A stretch of 7,872 bases of DNA, taken from positions 1 to 7,872 of the forward strand of contig CAJUOD010000125.1 of NCBI GenBank assembly GCA_910587875.1. Direction: 5' to 3'. The stretch is from an uncultured Oscillibacter sp. Its GTDB lineage: Bacteria; Bacillota; Clostridia; Oscillospirales; Oscillospiraceae. The position numbers were made by a program, and so were the translations under genes. Numbering within the stretch: position 1 is the stretch's first letter; each line of letters begins with the position of its first letter. The notes under the pieces were generated by a model. The model was not told the origin of the DNA, made no database searches, and was given only the letters and a program-made list of their open reading frames with translations. Positions 1 through 4,422 of the stretch are shown in pieces.

Positions 1-207
1 CTGTCCGCCATCTGGGGCTCCGTGCTCTTCGGGGCGCTGATGATCCTGTATCTGCGTCTGGCCCTGCCCCTGGTTCCCACCCAGCTTTATAAAATCCTGC
101 CCTATGTGGTGACGGTGATTGTGCTGATCGTCTCCAGCATGCGAAACAACAAGGAGAAGCAGCCCCCCGCCAGCCTGGGACTGGCCTACTTCCGGGAGGA
201 CCGGTAA
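1..207 (+). CDS. ABC transporter permease, NupQ/YufQ-like, C-terminal fragment (5' end outside window)
   Basis: This is the last 68 codons of a plus-strand gene that begins before the window and ends at the TAA at 205-207. Two hydrophobic stretches are visible, roughly residues 1-22 (SAIWGSVLFGALMILYLRLA) and a second around LPYVVTVIVLIVSS, followed by a charged cytoplasmic tail. The closing pattern (LPYVVT, then a short charged linker, then PPASLGLAYFRE) matches the end of the inner-membrane permease subunit of BmpA-type nucleoside/simple-sugar ABC importers (COG1079, B. subtilis NupQ/YufQ). In that family the permease works with a second permease, a duplicated ATPase and a lipoprotein, usually encoded just upstream, which is consistent with this gene being last in its operon before a strong terminator. 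Family is fairly sure; substrate cannot be told from this fragment. A GTG at 22 is an internal codon, not a credible start. Confidence 0.75.
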   Translation: MSAIWGSVLFGALMILYLRLALPLVPTQLYKILPYVVTVIVLIVSSMRNNKEKQPPASLGLAYFREDR

Positions 208-225
208 GGGCGCGCCTAAGCGCCC
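208..225 (+). repeat. Small GC-rich hairpin directly after the permease stop
   Basis: GGGCGC at 208-213 is the exact reverse complement of GCGCCC at 220-225, with a 6-nt loop. It begins immediately after the permease stop codon and precedes the main terminator. It has no T-tract of its own, so it is unlikely to terminate transcription alone; it may stabilise the 3' end of the transcript. Confidence 0.35.
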
Positions 226-230
226 CGCCA

Positions 231-259
231 ACGGCGGCCCCTCTGGGGCCGCCGTTTTT
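231..259 (+). terminator. Intrinsic terminator of the permease operon
   Basis: A perfect 11-bp stem (231-241 with 245-255) closes a TCT loop and runs straight into five T residues at 255-259. This is a classical Rho-independent terminator for plus-strand transcription. The opposite strand has no T-tract beyond the stem, so it should act in one direction only. The 11-mer containing the T-tract (gccgtttttga) is repeated in tandem at 251-261 and 262-272, giving a second T-run at 266-270. Confidence 0.92.
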
Positions 260-284
260 GAGCCGTTTTTGAGTCCTGTGGTTA

Positions 285-313
285 TTGACACACCGAGCGC
301 TTTCCATTATAAT
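285..313 (+). promoter_or_regulatory. Perfect-consensus sigma-A-type promoter for the FIST/MCP operon
   Basis: The -35 box TTGACA (285-290) and -10 box TATAAT (308-313) both match the housekeeping consensus at all six positions, and the spacer is the ideal 17 bp. The start of transcription is predicted near 320, giving a leader of only about 30 nt. The promoter sits between the permease terminator and the FIST start codon, so the operon is transcribed independently of the transporter. No obvious operator palindrome is seen next to it. Confidence 0.9.
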
Positions 314-334
314 GGTCCCGCTGTAAATTATGGC

Positions 335-340
335 AGGAGG
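335..340 (+). promoter_or_regulatory. Ribosome binding site of the FIST gene
   Basis: AGGAGG lies 11 nt before the ATG at 352. The spacing is slightly long, but the only closer candidate, GTG at 347, opens a frame that stops after two codons, and the next in-frame ATG (codon 7) is too distant. This decides the start at 352. Confidence 0.8.
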
Positions 341-351
341 TCAATCGTGTC

Positions 352-1407
352 ATGAAACAATTTTATGGGATGAGCCAGCGGGGAAACCTGGATGAGGCTT
401 TAAGTGGGCTCCGCAATCCCGAATTCATTATGTTGCTGTCCAACAACAGCCAGTTCGAGACCCATGTCAAGGCCCTGGAGCAGCGCTTTCCCGGCGTGCC
501 CAGCATCGGCTGCATCGGAATGTGCTACCAGCTCGGCGTGGTGGAGAACGGCGTAGGCGTCATCGCCTTTTCAGACGGCGTCACCGCCGCCGCCGGCGTT
601 CTGGAGGAAGTGTCCACCATGCCGGTAAAGTACATCCAGCGGATGGAGCGGGATATGCGGGCGCTGGGGGGCACCGGCGGGGACACGCTGTGCATCGACT
701 TCTGCGCCGGAAACGATGCCTGTGTGCTGACCACCATCCACACCGTGCTCCGCAAGCGGGGCGTCCCCCTGGTGGGGGGCACCGGCGGCGAGGGCCGGGT
801 TTCCGCCAACGGCCGGGTGTACGCCGACGCCGTGGCCTACGGCCTGGTGCGCAACCGGGGCGGCCGGGTGAAGACCTACAAGGAAAACATTTACCACCAG
901 CTGGGAGATTACCGCTTCATCGCCTCCGACACAGACCGGGCCAACTACATACTGGGTGCCCTGAACGGCAAGCCCGCCAAGCAGGTATACAAGAGCATTC
1001 TCCACGTGACGGACGAGGAGATTTTGACCCGGACCTTCCAGAATCCCTTCGGCAAAATCAACGGGGACGATACCTGTATCATCTCCATCAAGGAGGTCCA
1101 CGGAAACGCCCTGGCCTGCTTCCGGCAGGTCAACGACTCCGACGTGCTGATCCTCCTGGAGCTGGGGGACTATCAGGCTATCACCCGGAGCACCATCCAG
1201 CAGATTCAGCGGGAGTTCCCCCGGCGCTCGGCGGTGTTCTCCGTGAACTGCCTGTTCCGGTATAAGCTGTTCTCCGAGCGGGGCTATATGCAGACCTATC
1301 TCCAGGAGATGGGGGCCTTGGGCTGCCACGCGGGCTTCGTGGGCTACGGGGAGCACTACAACAACCGCTTTGTCAACCAGTCCATGACCTGCGCGGTCTT
1401 TGAGTAA
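352..1407 (+). CDS. FIST-domain (FIST_N + FIST_C) sensory protein
   Basis: This 351-residue protein consists almost only of a FIST sensor module. The FIST_N part covers about residues 25-200 and includes the glycine-rich VPLVGGTGGEGR segment (138-149). FIST_C covers about 205-350, starting at GKPAKQVYK and including NPFGK (231-235), SVNCLFRYKLF (297-307) and the closing GYGEHYNNRFVNQS region (331-344), where family members usually have a GE followed by an N-Q-[ST] motif. No signal peptide or membrane segment is visible, so it should be cytoplasmic. FIST domains are known as input modules attached to or encoded beside chemoreceptors, histidine kinases and cyclic-di-GMP enzymes; some (NosP) bind heme and sense nitric oxide. 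The gene is first in a two-gene operon with a soluble MCP, which suggests it supplies that protein's input. It has ten cysteines (54, 58, 114, 118, 124, 242, 256, 300, 325, 347), unusual for a cytoplasmic protein of this size. The ligand is unknown. Confidence 0.9.
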   Translation: MKQFYGMSQRGNLDEALSGLRNPEFIMLLSNNSQFETHVKALEQRFPGVPSIGCIGMCYQLGVVENGVGVIAFSDGVTAAAGVLEEVSTMPVKYIQRMERDMRALGGTGGDTLCIDFCAGNDACVLTTIHTVLRKRGVPLVGGTGGEGRVSANGRVYADAVAYGLVRNRGGRVKTYKENIYHQLGDYRFIASDTDRANYILGALNGKPAKQVYKSILHVTDEEILTRTFQNPFGKINGDDTCIISIKEVHGNALACFRQVNDSDVLILLELGDYQAITRSTIQQIQREFPRRSAVFSVNCLFRYKLFSERGYMQTYLQEMGALGCHAGFVGYGEHYNNRFVNQSMTCAVFE

Positions 1408-1421
1408 AGGGGGGATTCGGA

Positions 1422-2378
1422 ATGCTATTCGCGGGAAAAAACCGGCGGAAGCCGGAGAGCCCCCGGGAGGAAATTGGACTTTACCCGGTCCTCCATGTGG
1501 CGGAAAGCCTGAAGGAGTACCAGCGGGAGCTGGTAAAAAAAGAGGTATCCTCCCTCTCGGAGCTGAGTCTGGTGGGCTCCACCTTCTCCGGTGTGCTGAA
1601 GGAAGCGGACCACTTCCAGGAGGAGCTCCAGAAGCTGGGGCTGTCCTTCTCCAACATTGACGAGGCCGCGGGGCAGTTTGCCTGCGTCCGGGAGGAGATC
1701 GGCGGCACCGTCTCCGAGGCTCAGGGACTGGTGGAGGAGCTGAAAAGCACCTCCATGAGAATACAGGAGTCCTACGACGAGATGGCGGTCATCTTCGGAA
1801 ACCTGGAATCCGCAATCCGGAGCATCCAGCAGTGTATGGGAAAAATCGTCTCCATCGCGGATCAGACCAACATCCTGGCTATCAATGCCTCCATCGAGGC
1901 GGCCCGGGCCGGCGTGGAGGGTCGGGGCTTCGCCGTGGTGGCCGCCCAGGTGAAGGAGCTGGCCAACGAGATCAAGCAGCTGACTGGAGAGGTCGATGCC
2001 GGCGTATGCGACGTGGAGACCCGGGCCGGGGAGCTTAGCAGCAGCATCCGCTCCTCCCGGCAAACCCTTGGCGAGGCCGTAAGCGTCGTGGGCCAAACCG
2101 ACGAGAGCTTCCATAAGATCATTACCACCGCTGAGGAATCGGCTTCCGTGCAGGCGGAGATTTCCGGGGTTATCCAGGCGTCCCAGCAGGAATTGGCGGT
2201 TCTCTGCCAGTTCTTCGACAGTATTAAGGAGCAGTATCAGGAGGTGGTCCGGCACATCGATCAGGCCAGCCGCCTGGGCACTACCAAGAGCGCCATGTTT
2301 GAGGACATGGACAACATGATTTCCCAGCTCCCGCCCTTTGTCAAGGACCTGGAGGCGGAAGACCAGCCCGCAAAATAA
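1422..2378 (+). CDS. Soluble methyl-accepting chemotaxis protein (signalling domain only)
   Basis: This 318-residue, largely helical protein carries the chemoreceptor signalling hairpin. The conserved tip runs from IADQTNILAINASIEAARAG (145-164) through GRGFAVVAAQVKELA (167-181); this region binds CheA and CheW in the family. Long coiled-coil arms flank it (about 40-145 and 170-290). There is no transmembrane segment, HAMP domain, PAS or Cache domain, nor a C-terminal CheR-tethering pentapeptide, so it is a short cytoplasmic receptor. The first 20 residues are basic and probably flexible. The ATG at 1422 is preceded by a G-rich Shine-Dalgarno stretch (about 1408-1414) and lies 14 bp after the FIST stop, with no terminator between: one operon. 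By context the FIST protein is the likely input partner. At the hairpin tip, V165 replaces the glutamate that normally follows RAG, while E159 and R162 are kept. Output could be taxis or another CheA-controlled process. Confidence 0.9.
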   Translation: MLFAGKNRRKPESPREEIGLYPVLHVAESLKEYQRELVKKEVSSLSELSLVGSTFSGVLKEADHFQEELQKLGLSFSNIDEAAGQFACVREEIGGTVSEAQGLVEELKSTSMRIQESYDEMAVIFGNLESAIRSIQQCMGKIVSIADQTNILAINASIEAARAGVEGRGFAVVAAQVKELANEIKQLTGEVDAGVCDVETRAGELSSSIRSSRQTLGEAVSVVGQTDESFHKIITTAEESASVQAEISGVIQASQQELAVLCQFFDSIKEQYQEVVRHIDQASRLGTTKSAMFEDMDNMISQLPPFVKDLEAEDQPAK

Positions 2379-2391
2379 TTTCAGAATACGG

Positions 2392-2435
2392 AACAGGCGG
2401 CGGACGCAACGCGTCCGCCGCCTGTTTGTCGTTTT
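2392..2435 (+). terminator. Hairpin terminator between convergent mcp and fapA genes
   Basis: A perfect 16-bp stem (2392-2407 with 2411-2426) closes a 3-nt AAC loop. It is followed on the plus strand by a T-rich tail (TTTGTCGTTTT, about 2425-2435), fitting an intrinsic terminator 13 bp after the MCP stop. It also lies 21 bp after the stop of the convergent fapA gene and may serve it too, but the minus-strand tail is poor in T, so termination in that direction is less certain. Confidence 0.85.
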
Positions 2436-2447
2436 GAAGGGCTTTCG

Positions 2448-4202
2448 TCACATGATGACGATCTCGCCGCAGACCAGCTTGGCGACACACTGGTGGGTCT
2501 CCTGCCGCAGGCGGAGGGATTCGTCCCCGAAGCTGATGAGCGTTCCGGCGTAGGCCACGCCGCACTCCATGCGCCCGCTGTCCTGGTCCTTCTGGTCCTT
2601 CAGCTCCTCCCTGGCGTCCGCCAGGTCCTCGTCCAGCTGCTTCAGCTTCAGCTCGGCAACCGACAGCTTCATCTTGGTCTTGCTCAGGAGGCTGGCCTTG
2701 AGGGGGCTGTCCAGCCGGTTTTCCAGCCGCTCCACGTCCCGTCTCAGCTCCCGCAGCTGCTCCAGCACCAGCTCCCGCTCGAAGGTGGCGCAGGGCAGGC
2801 CCCCTAGGGCGATGGAGGTCTTGACCTCCGACTTGGCGCCGATGGCGCTGGCGCTGACCCGCTTGCCCGCCCAGACCCGGCCGCCCATGATGCTTCCCCG
2901 GCCGGAGCGGATGAGGACCTCTCCGTCGCAGTAGATCCGGCCGTTGACGATGCAGTCGGTCTGGAGGTTTTCCCGGACGTGGATGGTGGCGTTTTCAATA
3001 TACTTGGCGAAGATGCACCGGGAGGCCCGGATGACCGTGCTCCCGTCGCCCAGAATGCCCTTGACCACCGTCAGGTCGCCTCCGGCCTCCACGGTGCCTC
3101 CGGCCTCCACCACGCCGCCCACGTAGACGTTCCCCATGGCCTTGACCGAGAAGCCGGTGATCACGTCTCCCTTGATATTCACGTCTCCCACGAATTTGAT
3201 ATTCCCCGTGGAGAAGTCCACGTCCCCGTCGATGTCCAGCACCGGCTTGACCTGAAAGCTGCGCCCGGTAAACTCCACATGGCCGGGCATAGTGGCAATC
3301 AGAGAGTCCTCGTCGTCCTCGCTGATTTCGGTGTTCCGACCCTTGGGCAGGGGCACGGCCCTTCCGCTCTTGGCGGGGACCTCCTGGTCCAGCACGGTCC
3401 GGCCCGGCTCGCCCTCGGTGGGACGGATGAGGCGGCAGATCTCCTGGCCCTCTTTGACGTTGCAGATGAGATTCAGCGCGGTGTAGTCCACCTGTCCGAA
3501 CTCGTCTACCTCCAGCGTGCGCTGAATTTCCCGGGGGAAGTGGTCCACGATGTTGCCGTTCCGCCCGTCAAAGGCGTGCTTCCCCTGGGCCACCAGGTAG
3601 AGGTTGAAATACCGGTCCCGCTCGTGGGCCACCCGGTTCAGCAGGGAGGTGTTCACGCCGTAGGAGATGCCCTGCTCCTCCAGGGCCTTGAAAATCATAT
3701 CCCGGGACACCTCGGCTCCCGGCCCGACGGGGGGGAACACCAGCATCCAGGCGTAAATCTTGTCGGAGGAAAGGTGGAACCAGGGGCGGGCGTCCAGGGC
3801 CAGAGGTTCCTCCTCCGGGTCCTCCTCCTCCGCCTTTTTCTTGCTGTGCTTGCCCCGGGTCCTGCCCTTGGAGGCCTTCAGCCGGGTGCTGCACACGCTT
3901 TTCAGGGACGACTGGAGCCGGTTCTTCTCCTTCTCCATCAGCTCCGGGGGAAGCAGGCCCTCCTCGTCCATGTACAGGTGGGGCGTGGGAAGGGGCCCGT
4001 CCTCCCGCCGCCGGAGGTCGTAGAGCTGGCGGATGGGGTGGTCCTCCGGGATTTCCAGGCGGGAGGGATCCTCCGGGGTGGCCGCCGGCGCTTCCGGGTT
4101 CTCCTGGGGGGTATGCTCCTGCTCCGTAAAGGACGCCTCCTCGGCCTGTTCCTCTTTTTTGGAGCCGAATAAAAAGGATGACAGTTTCTCCTTGAATGAC
4201 AT
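2448..4202 (-). CDS. FapA/DUF342-family protein (flagellar assembly protein A-like)
   Basis: This 584-residue cytoplasmic protein has the FapA layout. Residues 1-135 form a low-complexity, acidic extension with a basic patch (SKGRTRGKHSKKK, 111-123). About 143-315 is the N-terminal FapA domain, including EEQGISYGVNTSLL (175-188). About 320-466 is a repetitive beta-helix core with short hydrophobic/glycine rungs (DIDGDVDFSTGNIKFVGDV, then GNVYVGG, VEAGG and GEVLIRSGRGSIMGG). About 472-540 is a charged coiled coil, and 545-584 a small beta-rich end. FapA proteins have been implicated in flagellar assembly and polar localisation in some bacteria; in Firmicutes the role is mostly unknown. The ATG at 4202 has a well-spaced GAGGTG. 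The gene is convergent with the FIST/MCP operon and divergent from smc. No flagellar gene is in view, so the name describes family membership, not proven function. The N-terminal extension looks long for the family. Confidence 0.88.
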   Translation of the reverse strand: MSFKEKLSSFLFGSKKEEQAEEASFTEQEHTPQENPEAPAATPEDPSRLEIPEDHPIRQLYDLRRREDGPLPTPHLYMDEEGLLPPELMEKEKNRLQSSLKSVCSTRLKASKGRTRGKHSKKKAEEEDPEEEPLALDARPWFHLSSDKIYAWMLVFPPVGPGAEVSRDMIFKALEEQGISYGVNTSLLNRVAHERDRYFNLYLVAQGKHAFDGRNGNIVDHFPREIQRTLEVDEFGQVDYTALNLICNVKEGQEICRLIRPTEGEPGRTVLDQEVPAKSGRAVPLPKGRNTEISEDDEDSLIATMPGHVEFTGRSFQVKPVLDIDGDVDFSTGNIKFVGDVNIKGDVITGFSVKAMGNVYVGGVVEAGGTVEAGGDLTVVKGILGDGSTVIRASRCIFAKYIENATIHVRENLQTDCIVNGRIYCDGEVLIRSGRGSIMGGRVWAGKRVSASAIGAKSEVKTSIALGGLPCATFERELVLEQLRELRRDVERLENRLDSPLKASLLSKTKMKLSVAELKLKQLDEDLADAREELKDQKDQDSGRMECGVAYAGTLISFGDESLRLRQETHQCVAKLVCGEIVIM

Positions 4203-4209
4203 GGCGGGA

Positions 4210-4215
4210 CACCTC
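4210..4215 (-). promoter_or_regulatory. Ribosome binding site of fapA-like gene
   Basis: On the minus strand GAGGTG lies 7 nt before the ATG at 4202-4200. This supports that start; another minus-strand ATG opening at 4239 is in a different frame and reads through a non-conserved, proline/glycine-rich translation. Confidence 0.75.
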
Positions 4216-4248
4216 GATTCCTCTGAGCTGAAAAGACATTACTAGGCC

Positions 4249-4277
4249 ATTATACTAAACTTTTCCCTTGAAGGGAA
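4249..4277 (-). promoter_or_regulatory. Probable promoter of fapA-like gene (strong -10, weak -35)
   Basis: On the minus strand a perfect TATAAT occupies 4254-4249, about 47 bp before the start codon. The best -35 at 17 bp spacing is TTCCCT (4277-4272), which matches the consensus poorly. That weak -35 is buried in a perfect palindrome (4263-4277), so the promoter may depend on, or be blocked by, a DNA-binding protein. The -10 is convincing; the rest is inference. Confidence 0.55.
4263..4277. repeat. Perfect 7-1-7 palindrome in the fapA-smc control region
   Basis: TTCCCTT-G-AAGGGAA is an exact inverted repeat with 7-bp arms around one base. Outside it, 4262/4278 do not pair but 4261/4279 and 4260/4280 do. 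It overlaps the -35 position of the minus-strand fapA promoter and has the size and symmetry of a dimeric repressor or activator site. It is not followed by a T-tract, so it is not a terminator. Confidence 0.5.
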
Positions 4278-4282
4278 GAGGT

Positions 4283-4295
4283 AATTATCATAATT
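4283..4295. repeat. AT-rich 6-1-6 palindrome in the fapA-smc control region
   Basis: AATTAT-C-ATAATT is an exact inverted repeat only 5 bp from the preceding palindrome. It lies upstream of the fapA -35 position and about 50 bp upstream of the smc -35. It could be a second operator or simply AT-rich promoter DNA, since short AT palindromes arise easily by chance. Confidence 0.3.
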
Positions 4296-4343
4296 CCAAG
4301 AATATCTTCCGGCAGGGGGCCGGAGGGCTTTACAGATTTTGTC

Positions 4344-4372
4344 TTGAAATGCGGCGCGTTCTCTGATATAGT
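4344..4372 (+). promoter_or_regulatory. Promoter of smc
   Basis: The -35 box TTGAAA (4344-4349) and -10 box TATAGT (4367-4372) each match the housekeeping consensus at five of six positions, with an ideal 17-bp spacer. Transcription should start near 4379, leaving a leader of about 45 nt before the GTG start. This indicates that smc here is transcribed from its own promoter rather than only by read-through from an upstream gene. Confidence 0.8.
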
Positions 4373-4411
4373 TAATTGATTATTGAAGCCCCCTTTGACG
4401 GAGCTTCGGCA

Positions 4412-4417
4412 GAGGTG
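4412..4417 (+). promoter_or_regulatory. Ribosome binding site of smc
   Basis: GAGGTG lies 5 nt before the GTG at 4423. In this frame a TGA at 4396-4398 lies just upstream, and no ATG, GTG or TTG occurs between it and 4423, so the GTG is the first possible start. Confidence 0.8.
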
Positions 4418-4422
4418 GAAAC

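Noticed and set aside
522..1356. Overlapping plus- and minus-strand open frames (247 and 261 codons) inside the FIST gene
   Set aside because: They are shadows of the FIST frame, with arginine/glycine-rich or histidine/valine-rich translations and no family resemblance.
1400..1660. 86-codon plus-strand frame overlapping the FIST stop and the MCP start
   Set aside because: It is proline/glycine-rich with no motif, while the overlapping MCP frame has a better ribosome site and a recognisable domain.
2979..4172. Plus-strand open frame of 397 codons opposite the fapA-like gene
   Set aside because: It is antisense to a gene with clear family motifs, its translation is rich in His, Gly, Leu and Val without any domain pattern, and it has no convincing ribosome site. 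GC-rich codon use leaves long antisense frames open.
4283..4295. Fur/PerR-type operator reading of AATTAT-C-ATAATT
   Set aside because: The half-sites do not match the Fur or PerR consensus (ATAAT facing ATTAT around one base); here the order is inverted. Kept only as an unassigned palindrome.
4305..4327. Possible terminator hairpin (TCCGGC, 5-nt loop, GCCGGA) upstream of smc
   Set aside because: Only six Watson-Crick pairs plus wobbles, no adjacent T-tract on either strand, and no gene ending just before it.
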